64,000 bases of DNA, taken from an uncultured Clostridia bacterium. Its GTDB lineage: Bacteria > Bacillota > Clostridia > Oscillospirales > Acutalibacteraceae. The position numbers and the translations under genes were made by a program. The stretch covers positions 15,672 to 79,671 of the forward strand of contig CALEII010000044.1 of assembly GCA_937876205.1 (NCBI GenBank). Direction: 5' to 3'. Within the stretch, counting starts at the first letter, position 1. Every line of letters starts with the position of its first letter. Below, one piece after another: positions 8,266 through 16,891 of this stretch. The notes beneath the pieces are model-generated. The model was not told the DNA's origin. It searched no databases and worked only from the letters and a program-made list of their open reading frames with translations.

Positions 8266-8344
8266 AACATATCACCCGATTTTATTATAGCAGATTTTTT
8301 ATTGGTTTTTAATATTGTTTTTTAATTTTCTATTGCATTTTTCA

Positions 8345-8374
8345 TTGATTTTAAATCTGATTTTATGATATAAT
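8345..8374 (+). promoter_or_regulatory. promoter of DUF4317 gene
   Basis: TTGATT (8345-8350) and TATAAT (8369-8374) with an 18-base spacer, 28 bases upstream of the ATG. Confidence 0.65.
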
Positions 8375-8401
8375 TCATCTCACGCAAAGGAGAAATTGAA
8401 A

Positions 8402-9523
8402 ATGAACGATAAAGAATTAAGAGAAATAAAAAAGCGATTCAGAGCCAACAAAAGCAGTATTTTCAGCGTAAAGGCCTGTCTTGTCAACAACAACAGAGAG
8501 ATTGTTAAGACATTTGAGCAGTCATTGACTCTTTGCACAGAGGAAGAAAATGACAAGCTTCTGGGAATTATGAAAAAAACTCTTTCCGGCGGTATGGGAA
8601 CAAACCTTATTGACCTTGAATTCACACCTCAGCAGGTTATTGAGAGTGAGCAGCACAAGCTTCTTATGACACTCAACAAATCAGAGCTGAAAGATGAAGA
8701 AGCCCTGAACACACTGTATGAAAAAATCTCTCAGAGCATCAGTATCGACGGCAACTATATTATACTCATTGCCCACGATAACTATGATGTATACTCCTAC
8801 TCCAAGGACGGAGAAAAGCAGGATTCAACAGAAGTATTTTCATATTTTATCTGCTGTGTATGCCCCGTAAAGCCGCTGAAATCGGGACTTTGCTTCCGTT
8901 CAAGTGACAACAGCTTCCGTGCATTGGGTGAGCAGGTAATGCTGGGCAATCCCGAAATGGGATTTATGTTCCCCGTTTTTGATGACAGAGCCACAAATAT
9001 TTATAACACTCTCTATTACACAAAAAATATTTTTGACCTTCACAGCTCCTTCATTCAGAATATTTTCGGCGTTGAAACACCTATGTCTGCCCCTGAACAG
9101 AAGGACACTTTTGATGATTGTCTCAGAGAAACACTTGAGGGTGAGTGCGACATTCAGGTTGTCAGAAGCGTTCACGACCAGATTTCAGAAATGATTCAGG
9201 AGCACAAGGAAACAAAGCAGGAAGAGCCTCTGAAGCTGTCAAAAACAAATCTGAGAACAGTGCTTGAATACTGCGGAGTCGATGAAGAAAAGGTTGATAA
9301 GTTCGGTGAGAAATTTGATGAACAGTTCGGCAAGAATGCAGAAATTGAGCCGAAAACAATTGTTGACACAAAGAAATTTGAAGTCAATATGGCTGATGTG
9401 TCAATAAAAGTCAATCCCGAAAGAACAGACCTTGTTTCAACTCAGGTAATCAACGGCGTCAAGTACATAATGATTTGCGTTAACGATTCAGTTGAAGTAA
9501 ACGGCATAAAAATTGATATATAA
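8402..9523 (+). CDS. DUF4317 domain-containing protein
   Basis: 373 residues matching the DUF4317 family of Clostridia: N-terminal ELREIKKRFR followed by a VKACLVNN segment, central CVCPVKPLKSGLCF, and C-terminal EVNMADVSIKVNP. It is a cytosolic protein of unknown function without signal peptide or TM segments. ATG 8402 is chosen over the in-frame TTG at 8396 because AAAGGAG (8386-8392) is spaced nine bases from the ATG and only three from the TTG. Single-gene unit with its own promoter and terminator. Confidence 0.88.
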   Translation: MNDKELREIKKRFRANKSSIFSVKACLVNNNREIVKTFEQSLTLCTEEENDKLLGIMKKTLSGGMGTNLIDLEFTPQQVIESEQHKLLMTLNKSELKDEEALNTLYEKISQSISIDGNYIILIAHDNYDVYSYSKDGEKQDSTEVFSYFICCVCPVKPLKSGLCFRSSDNSFRALGEQVMLGNPEMGFMFPVFDDRATNIYNTLYYTKNIFDLHSSFIQNIFGVETPMSAPEQKDTFDDCLRETLEGECDIQVVRSVHDQISEMIQEHKETKQEEPLKLSKTNLRTVLEYCGVDEEKVDKFGEKFDEQFGKNAEIEPKTIVDTKKFEVNMADVSIKVNPERTDLVSTQVINGVKYIMICVNDSVEVNGIKIDI

Positions 9524-9536
9524 CAATTCACAGGCA

Positions 9537-9568
9537 CAGGCAGTCAGAAATGGCTGTTTGTTTCTTTT
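9537..9568 (+). terminator. terminator after DUF4317 gene
   Basis: Ten-pair stem CAGGCAGTCA / TGGCTGTTTG with G-U pairs and loop GAAA, followed by TTTCTTTTT. Confidence 0.65.
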
Positions 9569-9661
9569 TAAGAATTTTTTACACATTATTCACAAACAGA
9601 ATTAACAAATATATTACTATATAAATACAAAATTCCAATCAGAAAAAAAGGAGAAAATAAA

Positions 9662-10765
9662 ATGAGTGCAATTTTTCATCAGATAGCATACAAGCTTCTG
9701 AGCGTAATCTTATCAATTCTTGCTCTTTTCGGGTATTCAGGTGACTATCTGAAAGCCGACAGCAGTGAATGGAACACAAATTACAGCTATGTTTTTGTAC
9801 ACGGTCTTATGGGCTGGGGCAGCTATGACAGCACATATAAAATGATGCCTTACTGGGGTATGCTCGGCGGCGACCTTATGGAATACCTTAATGACAAAGG
9901 TTTTGACTGCTATGCGGCATCAGTTGCGCCCACATCAAGCGCATGGGACAGAGCCTGCGAGCTTTATGCTCAGCTTACAGGTACTGTTGTTGATTACGGT
10001 GAAGCTCACAGCAAAGAATACGGTCACGACAGATTCGGCACAGACTACACGGGCAGAGCTCTTATTGATTCCTGGAGTGCTGAAAACAAAATAAATCTTC
10101 TCGGTCATTCCTTCGGCGGTGCAACAGTAAGACTTTTTGCAAGTATGATGGAAACAGGCTCGGAAGCTGAAAAAGCCGTTACAAATGAAGATGAGCTTTC
10201 AGATTTCTTCAAGGGCGGTAAGGGCGACTGGATTTACAGCATAACAGCACTTGCAGCACCACATAACGGCACATCTGCTTACCACACAGGCGGTGACAGT
10301 GAAGAAGAAGCAGAGAAAGACACTGCTGCTTTTGATATGAATATTGACAATGCTCTGGCACTGAACAAAACAATTACCACTTACGCTGATACATACTACT
10401 TCTCAATTGCCTGTGATGCAACCCGGCAGAATGAAGACGGCACCTACTCCCCCGTCAAATCAAAGATGGAGTCACTGTTTGTGAGCTCTTCTGAAGAAAT
10501 GGGCAGATTCACAGGAGTGACAAAAGGCGGATACGTAATTGATGAATCCTGGCAAAGAAATGACGGACTTGTTAATACTGTTTCTGCTCTTGCTCCCTCA
10601 GATGCACCTGCAACTGAGTACAATGCAGAAAATGTGATTCCCGGAATATGGAACATTATGCCTGTATATGACGGAGACCATATGTCACTGCAGGGCGGAC
10701 TTACAAAAACAAACGATGTAAAAGACCTTTATGTTGAACATCTCGGAATGATAAACAAGCTTTAA
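9662..10765 (+). CDS. secreted lipase, staphylococcal/Bacillus I.5-like family
   Basis: 367 residues. An N-terminal hydrophobic segment (about 8-24) acts as signal or anchor. The fold is that of family I.5/staphylococcal lipases: oxyanion-hole segment VHGLMGWG (46-53), SSAWDRACE (92-100), nucleophile elbow GHSFGG (Ser150), AAPHNGT, and a likely Asp-His pair in NDGLVNT and DGDHMS (His340). The DYGEAHSKEYGH region (111-122) matches the family's zinc-binding loop. The expected activity is hydrolysis of triacylglycerols or other esters outside the cell. Single-gene unit. Confidence 0.88.
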   Translation: MSAIFHQIAYKLLSVILSILALFGYSGDYLKADSSEWNTNYSYVFVHGLMGWGSYDSTYKMMPYWGMLGGDLMEYLNDKGFDCYAASVAPTSSAWDRACELYAQLTGTVVDYGEAHSKEYGHDRFGTDYTGRALIDSWSAENKINLLGHSFGGATVRLFASMMETGSEAEKAVTNEDELSDFFKGGKGDWIYSITALAAPHNGTSAYHTGGDSEEEAEKDTAAFDMNIDNALALNKTITTYADTYYFSIACDATRQNEDGTYSPVKSKMESLFVSSSEEMGRFTGVTKGGYVIDESWQRNDGLVNTVSALAPSDAPATEYNAENVIPGIWNIMPVYDGDHMSLQGGLTKTNDVKDLYVEHLGMINKL

Positions 10766-10783
10766 AACAAAGTATAAAGTAAA

Positions 10784-10827
10784 AACAACCGTGTATTCCG
10801 TCAAAAACGACAGCGTACACGGTTGTT
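10784..10827. terminator. bidirectional terminator
   Basis: A 12-bp stem AACAACCGTGTA / TACACGGTTGTT between the convergent lipase and flavin reductase genes. Confidence 0.75.
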
Positions 10828-10838
10828 ATTATTACTTT

Positions 10839-11396
10839 TTAAAGCAACGTTTTACCGTCACTGAAAGCCTTACCGACAGCTTTTCCCAGTGTGAGATAAT
10901 TGTGATTCACAGGGTCATATGTTATGGGGCTGAATTTTGCAAGGTCAATTTTACCCTCTGTGAGAATTCTTTCATCTGCACAGACATTGACTATTTCACC
11001 AACAAGCCTGCAGGATTCTTCATCATAGCTTTTCAATTTACATTCAAGTGCCATCGGCAGCTCCTCAAACAAGGGTGCATTCACAAACTCACTCTTTACG
11101 GCAGTCCAGCCGGCTTTTTTTATTTTATCGTGCTCTTTGTTGCCCGAAACAATACCGACATAGTCAGCTGCAACAAGGTTTTCTTTATCTGCAACGCTGA
11201 CCGTAAAGGCTCCCGAATGGAGTACGTTTTTTGTTGTTTTATGGTCATCACTTACGCAGATTGAAATTTCATTCTCTTCACTTATTCCGCCCCAGGCGGC
11301 ATTCATGGCATCAGGTGTGCCGTCTTTGTCATATGAGCCGATAATCAGCACGGGCATAGGATAAAGCATTGGTTTTGAACCGAAATTCTTTCTCAT
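10839..11396 (-). CDS. flavin reductase family protein
   Basis: 185 residues of the FMN-binding split-barrel flavin reductase type: PMPVLIIGSYDKDGTPDAMNAAW at the start (positions 13-35, the strand-turn that binds the isoalloxazine), then NVLHSGAFTVSVA and a late YDPVNHNYLTLG. Members bind FMN and are often annotated flavoredoxins. Physiological partner unknown. The ATG overlaps the region just after the symporter stop, with AAGGGGAG as ribosome binding site, so the two genes form a unit. Confidence 0.85.
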   Translation of the reverse strand: MRKNFGSKPMLYPMPVLIIGSYDKDGTPDAMNAAWGGISEENEISICVSDDHKTTKNVLHSGAFTVSVADKENLVAADYVGIVSGNKEHDKIKKAGWTAVKSEFVNAPLFEELPMALECKLKSYDEESCRLVGEIVNVCADERILTEGKIDLAKFSPITYDPVNHNYLTLGKAVGKAFSDGKTLL

Positions 11397-11408
11397 AATA
11401 AACTCCCC

Positions 11409-12809
11409 TTATTTCCAGTAATCAACATCGTGAGGCAAGTCAATGTCCTTTGCTCTGAACACAGGCTCATTGCCCTCTTTACGCTGTTTTGTGTAATCAT
11501 TTATTGCCCTTACGGCATATTTGCTGAGTATAAAAATAACAGGCATATTGATAAGAGTCATTGCACCCATTGTAATGTCTGCAATATTCCAGAGCATATC
11601 GGCACTGAGGCCTGCACCCACAAAAATAACTATTGCCGCAACAATATGATAAGCGTGCTGAACCTTTTTTGAAGGCACTTTTTTCAGGATATGAGCAACA
11701 CACTGATCAACATAATAAAGATTGCCCAGAAGCGTTGTAAACGCAAACAGAATCATAGCAACAGTAATGAAAACGGGGCCGAATTTACCGAGTGTCTGAG
11801 AAATCGCAGCCTGAACATAAGGAGCACCTGACATCTCTGCAGTGGGTTCAACCCCTGAACACATACACATAAAAGCAGTTGCAGAGCAGACAAGAACAGT
11901 ATCAATAAATACAGAAAGCACCTGAACAAGGCCCTGTTTTACGGGATGCTTTACATCAGCAGAAGCCGAAGCATTCGGAGCAGAACCGACACCTGCTTCA
12001 TTTGAGAAGAGGCCTCTCTTGATACCGAACATAACACAGGAACCGCTGAAACCTCCGAATATTGCTTCAAGGTCAAATGCACCTGTAATAATCTCAGTAA
12101 AAACCGAGGGAAGAGTTTTAATATTGAGCACAATGATAACAATAGAGACTGCAATATAAGCAACACCCATAACGGGCACAAGAAAACCTGTGACCTTAAC
12201 AACTCTCTTGCCGCCGCCGATAAGACAGTAACCGACAAGTACCGCAATAATCAGACCGATAATCCACGGGGTTGTTTTTGCATCATAAAATGAATATGAC
12301 GAGAACGTTGACTGCAGATTGTAAGATGCAAGCATATTGAAGCCGAAGCCGTATGTAAGAATAAGAAAAACTGAAAATACAATTGCAAGAGGTCTGCAGT
12401 GAAGTGCCTGTTCAATGTAATATGCAGGTCCGCCGTAACAGCCGTCGGGACCTTTTCTCTTATAAATCTGTGCGAGCGTGCTTTCAATCAGAGCAGATGC
12501 ACTGCCGATAACGGCAATTACCCACATCCAGAAAACAGAGCCGAAGCCACCCAGACAAAGAGCTGTTGAAACACCTATAATGTTGCCCGTGCCCACTCTT
12601 GAAGCGGTTGACACCATAAGAGCCTGAAAAGATGAAACTCCCTTGCCGTCTGCAGGTTTTTCCGTTACGGCTTTTATCTGTTCACCAAAAAGCCTGAACT
12701 GCGCAAATTTTGTACGGAAAGTAAAATACAAACCGCCTGCAACAAGCAGAATAATGAGAATATAGCTGTATAAAGCATTATTTACCGAAGAAATTATCTG
12801 TTCAAACAT
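11409..12809 (-). CDS. sodium:alanine/glycine symporter (AGCS family)
   Basis: 466 residues, about ten TM segments. The AGCS landmarks are the AGGLYFTFRT start, FQALMVSTASRVGTGNI, GGPAYYIEQAL, GIKRGLFSNEAGVGSAPNASA and, near the end, GNLYYVDQCV. These proteins import alanine or glycine with Na+. The start at ATG 12809 (MFEQI) is preferred over the upstream in-frame ATG at 12839, because GAAAGGAT is correctly spaced from it and the usual short family N-terminus results. Confidence 0.92.
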   Translation of the reverse strand: MFEQIISSVNNALYSYILIILLVAGGLYFTFRTKFAQFRLFGEQIKAVTEKPADGKGVSSFQALMVSTASRVGTGNIIGVSTALCLGGFGSVFWMWVIAVIGSASALIESTLAQIYKRKGPDGCYGGPAYYIEQALHCRPLAIVFSVFLILTYGFGFNMLASYNLQSTFSSYSFYDAKTTPWIIGLIIAVLVGYCLIGGGKRVVKVTGFLVPVMGVAYIAVSIVIIVLNIKTLPSVFTEIITGAFDLEAIFGGFSGSCVMFGIKRGLFSNEAGVGSAPNASASADVKHPVKQGLVQVLSVFIDTVLVCSATAFMCMCSGVEPTAEMSGAPYVQAAISQTLGKFGPVFITVAMILFAFTTLLGNLYYVDQCVAHILKKVPSKKVQHAYHIVAAIVIFVGAGLSADMLWNIADITMGAMTLINMPVIFILSKYAVRAINDYTKQRKEGNEPVFRAKDIDLPHDVDYWK

Positions 12810-12888
12810 AAAATATCCTTTCAATTTTGCTGTCAGCATTATACCACAGAACAGCTGTTAATTCAACATAATTCCTGTTATTATTTTC

Positions 12889-12917
12889 TTGCTTTTTTAT
12901 ATATTCCATTATATAAT
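12889..12917 (+). promoter_or_regulatory. promoter of the glycan gene block
   Basis: TTGCTT (12889-12894), 17-base spacer, TATAAT (12912-12917). The predicted transcript start is only about ten bases before ATG 12934, so the fucosidase leader would be very short. Confidence 0.6.
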
Positions 12918-12933
12918 ATTATATGGTGATATT

Positions 12934-13944
12934 ATGGACAGCAGAGAATGGTTCAGAAATGCCGGCTACGGTATGATGGCTCACTGGGGACTTTATTCGC
13001 TTCTTGCGGGGGAATACAAAAGCCGAAGAGTAAATGACTATGCCGAGTGGATTCAGAGCTTTATGACAATTCCCAATGCGGAATATGAACAGCTTGCAAA
13101 GAGCTTCAATCCTGTTTATTTCAATGCCGATGAATGGATAAAGCTTGCTAAAGACAGCGGAATGAAGTATTTTGTGTTCACATCAAAGCATCACGACGGC
13201 TTCGCAATGTTTCATTCAGAGGTTGACAAATATAATATTGTTGATGCAACACCATTCGGCAGAGATGTTACGGCTGAGCTTGCCGAAGCCTGTTACAAAT
13301 ACGGGGTGAAATTCGGGCTTTATTATTCACAGGAGCTTGACTGGCATCATTTCCACGGCGGCGGATATGACAAATTTTCAGGCTGCTCGGGTGTTTCGTG
13401 GGACAACAGCTGGGATTTTCCGCAGCGAGATAAAAAGGATTTTTCTGTATGCTTTGAAGAAAAGATCAAGCCTCAGGTCAAGGAGATTCTCACAAAATAC
13501 GGCGACCTGTGCCTTATCTGGTTTGATGTGCCTCACACAATCACCCCTGCACAGAGTCTTGAGCTGAATCACCTTGTAAAAGAATATCAGCCCGACTGTC
13601 TTATAAATTCAAGAATAGGCAACGGCGCTTATGATTATGTTTCTCTCGGTGACAACGAATATCCTGCTGAAAAGCCTGCAGAGGCTGAGGATATTGACCC
13701 CAACAGTCTTGACGGTTTCAAGTACTCTCCTTACGGTCTTTATGAAACTGCAGGCACACTCAATTCGTCCTGGGGCTTCAAATATTACGACCAGAACTGG
13801 ATAACATCCGAAACCGTTGTTGAAAGACGGAAAAAGCTCAACAGTATGGGAGTTAACTACCTGCTCAATGTAGGCCCTGACGGTCTGGGAAGAATACCTT
13901 CATTTTCTCAGGAAATACTCTTAAAAGCAGGAAAGGAGTTCTGA
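12934..13944 (+). CDS. alpha-L-fucosidase, GH29
   Basis: GH29 retaining fucosidase that removes terminal L-fucose from glycans. The 336-residue protein covers only the (beta/alpha)8 catalytic domain; many family members also have a C-terminal beta domain. Family motifs: MMAHWGLYSL (14-23), FTSKHHDGFAMF (82-93), FGLYYSQELDWHH (127-139) and the nucleophile region WFD (Asp208). The end YLLNVGPDGLGRIP is the standard GH29 close. No signal peptide is visible, so it likely acts in the cytosol on imported oligosaccharides. Start at ATG 12934; an earlier in-frame ATG at 12889 overlaps the promoter. First gene of a three-gene plus-strand block. Confidence 0.92.
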   Translation: MDSREWFRNAGYGMMAHWGLYSLLAGEYKSRRVNDYAEWIQSFMTIPNAEYEQLAKSFNPVYFNADEWIKLAKDSGMKYFVFTSKHHDGFAMFHSEVDKYNIVDATPFGRDVTAELAEACYKYGVKFGLYYSQELDWHHFHGGGYDKFSGCSGVSWDNSWDFPQRDKKDFSVCFEEKIKPQVKEILTKYGDLCLIWFDVPHTITPAQSLELNHLVKEYQPDCLINSRIGNGAYDYVSLGDNEYPAEKPAEAEDIDPNSLDGFKYSPYGLYETAGTLNSSWGFKYYDQNWITSETVVERRKKLNSMGVNYLLNVGPDGLGRIPSFSQEILLKAGKEF

Positions 13945-13945
13945 T

Positions 13946-14608
13946 ATGGATATTTTTCAGGCAATGAAAGAAAGACATTCCGTCAGAAGATATACAGAAA
14001 AACCGATTGAACCTGAAAAGATTGATGAAATCAAAAAAGCAATTGATTCCATCAACAAAGAAACAGGCTTAAATATTCAGCTTGTTACAAACGAGCCTGA
14101 GGCATTCACGGGCACAATGGCTTCATACGGTCATTTTTCGGGATGTTCAAACTATATTGCTATTGTTTCTGAAAACGGCAGAAGTGAAGAAATCGGTTAC
14201 TACGGTGAGGAGCTTGTTCTTCTGTGTCAGATGCTCGGGCTCAACACCTGCTGGGTGGCTCTGACATTCAGCAAAGGCAAGACAAAATACACCTGCAACA
14301 AGGGTGAAAAGCTGCAGATTGTAATATCTGTAGGCTACGGTGTTCATAACGGCAGACCGCACAAAAACAAACCTCTTTCAGAGCTTTGTGCTGTAAACGG
14401 TGAAACACCCGATTGGTTCGGCAATGCAATGGAAGCTGTCCTTCTTGCTCCTACGGCAATGAATCAGCAGAAATTCCATTTCACATTGATAAATGACAAA
14501 CAAGTAAAAGCAAAAGCACTGTTCGGCCCCTATGCAAAAATGGATTTAGGCATTGCGAAATACCATTTTGAGCTTGGTGCAGACGGTCACGAATTTGAAT
14601 GGATCTGA
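13946..14608 (+). CDS. nitroreductase family protein
   Basis: 220 residues, an FMN-dependent nitroreductase fold. It opens with MKERHSVRRYTEKPIEPEKI, the family's FMN phosphate-binding start, has GYYGEELVLLCQMLGLNTCWVAL in the middle and ends LAPTAMNQQKFHF (about 170-182). It resembles the TM1586-like subgroup that contains two partial nitroreductase units. It begins two bases after the fucosidase stop. Substrate unknown. Confidence 0.88.
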   Translation: MDIFQAMKERHSVRRYTEKPIEPEKIDEIKKAIDSINKETGLNIQLVTNEPEAFTGTMASYGHFSGCSNYIAIVSENGRSEEIGYYGEELVLLCQMLGLNTCWVALTFSKGKTKYTCNKGEKLQIVISVGYGVHNGRPHKNKPLSELCAVNGETPDWFGNAMEAVLLAPTAMNQQKFHFTLINDKQVKAKALFGPYAKMDLGIAKYHFELGADGHEFEWI

Positions 14609-14619
14609 GGTAAACTACT

Positions 14620-16755
14620 ATGACAAAAATTATCGCATTCTTTACGGCAATTATGACCTGGCTTACTATGATTTTCTCCCCTGCAGCACCTGTTGAGGGC
14701 ATTTTCACTCAGCAGCCGGAAGTCACAGAAAAAGTTGTATTTGACGAAGGTGAGTTCGTTATGGGCAGATATGATATAGTTGTTGCTCCTTACGGAGATG
14801 ACAGCAATGCAGGTACTGTTGATGCTCCCGTTGCAACACTTGAAAAAGCAAAAGAGCTTGTAAAAACAATCGACACAGACGAAAATATTACTGTATGGTT
14901 CAGAGAAGGTACATATTTCATCGGAGACACAGTGAATTTCACAGCAGAAGACAAGGCAAATGTACTTTACCGTTCATATCCCGACGAAAAGGTTGAATTC
15001 TCCGGTGCAAAGGCATATTCAGACTGGACTGAAACCACAATCAACGGTGTGAATGCTTTTGTCACAGATGTTGAAATAAACTCTGACAGTGATTATTTCC
15101 GTTCACTTTTCAAGGGTAACAAACGTCTTTCACGCTCAAACTATCCCAAGGAAGGCACTTTCAAGATTGCTGATCCTAAAGAAGACGAAGCTGTTGCAAA
15201 TTCGTGGGATCCTCACTTTTTCACTCATTTTCTTGCTTTCTATGCAAATACAGATGAAATAATGGATTTTGCAAATCCCACAGATGTTGACATCCGAATT
15301 ATGCACTACTGGTGTGATGAGCATCTTCCCGTACACTCTGTAGATGCAGAAACAGGCAGAATTGAAACAACAAAGCCCTCAGCAATGAAGGTAAGGGTTG
15401 ATGATAACTTTATTTATGAAAATGTAAAAGAAGCACTTTCACTCCCCGGTGAATGGTATCTTGACAGGACTGAAGAAAAGCTTTACTACATCCCCGAAGA
15501 GGGTGACACTGTTGACAATACCATACTTTATGCAGGTATTACAAAACAGCTATTTACTTTTAACAAAGCTCAGAATATTGCATTTCAGGGAATTGACTTT
15601 GTAAATACGGACTGGGGATATGTAGACGGAAATCATTGGGGACAGATTTATGATGAGTCACACCATCTGTATGAGAATATTAAGTTCGGAATCGAGCATC
15701 CTCAGGCTGCATTTGAAGTTCCTGCTGCAATTCTCATTTCAGCATCAGAAGGAATTGACTTCACAGACTGTCTTTTTGAAAACATTTCATACACTGCAGT
15801 GAAGTTTGAAAACGCAGCTGAAAACTGCAATATCACAAGCTGTAAGTTCAATGAAATCGGTGCAAATGCAGTATTCATTCACGGTGACTTTGTTGTTCCC
15901 GCAACCACAAAAAACATCAATGTAAAAGACTGTCACATCGGCTACTACGGAAGAATCTACAATAATGCTATCGGCATTCTCCTTACTCACGCAATTGATT
16001 GCGAGCTTTCAAACAATGAAATTCACGACGGCTGGTATACAGGTATTTCAGTCGGCTGGAACTGGGGTTATACTGATAACTCAACAAACAACATACAAGT
16101 GAAAGACAACCTTATTTACAACATCGGTAACGGCTGGCTTTCAGATATGGGCGGTATCTATACACTCGGTATTCAGCCTGATACAGTTCTTTCAGGCAAC
16201 ATAATCTATAACGTAGGTTGCGATGAAGGTGCATACGGCTACGGCGGTTGGGGTATCTACCTTGACGAGGGCTCAAGCGGTATCACAGTAGAAAACAACC
16301 TTGTTTATGACTGCTCATCACAGACATTCCATCAGCACTACGGTAAAGAAAATGTTATAAGAAACAATATCTTTGCATTCGGCGGTGAAGGTCAGTTTAT
16401 CATAACAAAGAATGAAGACCACAATTCACTCACACTCACAAACAATATCCTTGTCGGTGATAACACCGTAATGTATAAAAACGCAGTAAAAAAGGATTGG
16501 TTTGTTGATGACAGTAACCTTTACTGGGATTACAAAAACGGCGGCAATGTCTATTCGGGCGATTCAACAAAGCTTGGTGACAGACACACACTTGTTATAA
16601 TGACAGCAAGAGGCTACTACAACAATGCTGTTCTTGAAGATCCTCTTTTCAAGGATGCCGCAAACAGAGATTTCACTCTTGCAGACAACAGCCCCGCATT
16701 AAAGGCAGGCTTCATACCCTTTGCATATGATGCAGGTACAATAACAAAATTCTGA
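14620..16755 (+). CDS. secreted right-handed beta-helix glycoside hydrolase-like protein (GH141-like)
   Basis: 711 residues with signal peptide (about 1-22, ITAFFTAIMTWLTMIF type). An N-terminal DSNAGTVDAPVATLEKA (about 63-79) and VWFREGTYFIGDTV (about 93-106) are typical of beta-helix polysaccharide-active proteins. From about 330 to 640 the protein is made of parallel beta-helix turns with repeated N-ISG/NNIIYN patterns, and contains HDGWYTGISVGWNWGY near 470. This layout matches the GH141 family, whose known members include alpha-L-fucosidase and xylanase; the pairing with a GH29 fucosidase supports a fucosylated-glycan role. Pectate-lyase-like activity is an alternative. No dockerin is attached. 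Confidence 0.72.
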   Translation: MTKIIAFFTAIMTWLTMIFSPAAPVEGIFTQQPEVTEKVVFDEGEFVMGRYDIVVAPYGDDSNAGTVDAPVATLEKAKELVKTIDTDENITVWFREGTYFIGDTVNFTAEDKANVLYRSYPDEKVEFSGAKAYSDWTETTINGVNAFVTDVEINSDSDYFRSLFKGNKRLSRSNYPKEGTFKIADPKEDEAVANSWDPHFFTHFLAFYANTDEIMDFANPTDVDIRIMHYWCDEHLPVHSVDAETGRIETTKPSAMKVRVDDNFIYENVKEALSLPGEWYLDRTEEKLYYIPEEGDTVDNTILYAGITKQLFTFNKAQNIAFQGIDFVNTDWGYVDGNHWGQIYDESHHLYENIKFGIEHPQAAFEVPAAILISASEGIDFTDCLFENISYTAVKFENAAENCNITSCKFNEIGANAVFIHGDFVVPATTKNINVKDCHIGYYGRIYNNAIGILLTHAIDCELSNNEIHDGWYTGISVGWNWGYTDNSTNNIQVKDNLIYNIGNGWLSDMGGIYTLGIQPDTVLSGNIIYNVGCDEGAYGYGGWGIYLDEGSSGITVENNLVYDCSSQTFHQHYGKENVIRNNIFAFGGEGQFIITKNEDHNSLTLTNNILVGDNTVMYKNAVKKDWFVDDSNLYWDYKNGGNVYSGDSTKLGDRHTLVIMTARGYYNNAVLEDPLFKDAANRDFTLADNSPALKAGFIPFAYDAGTITKF

Positions 16756-16772
16756 TAATTCAGTCCCATAAA

Positions 16773-16812
16773 ACTGAGCCGTACGGAAATGTACGGCTCA
16801 GTGCTTTTATTA
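16773..16812 (+). terminator. terminator of glycan block
   Basis: A perfect 12-bp stem ACTGAGCCGTAC / GTACGGCTCAGT with loop GGAAAT, followed by GCTTTTATTAAT. Confidence 0.85.
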
Positions 16813-16835
16813 ATAACATTTATATAAACAATAAT

Positions 16836-16863
16836 TTGACATAAAAATTTTTTGATGTATAAT
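16836..16863 (+). promoter_or_regulatory. promoter of flavoprotein/Card1-like unit
   Basis: TTGACA (16836-16841), 16-base spacer, TATAAT (16858-16863), 28 bases upstream of the flavoprotein ATG. Confidence 0.75.
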
Positions 16864-16891
16864 AAATGTATAAAATAAAAGGAGATTTTTT

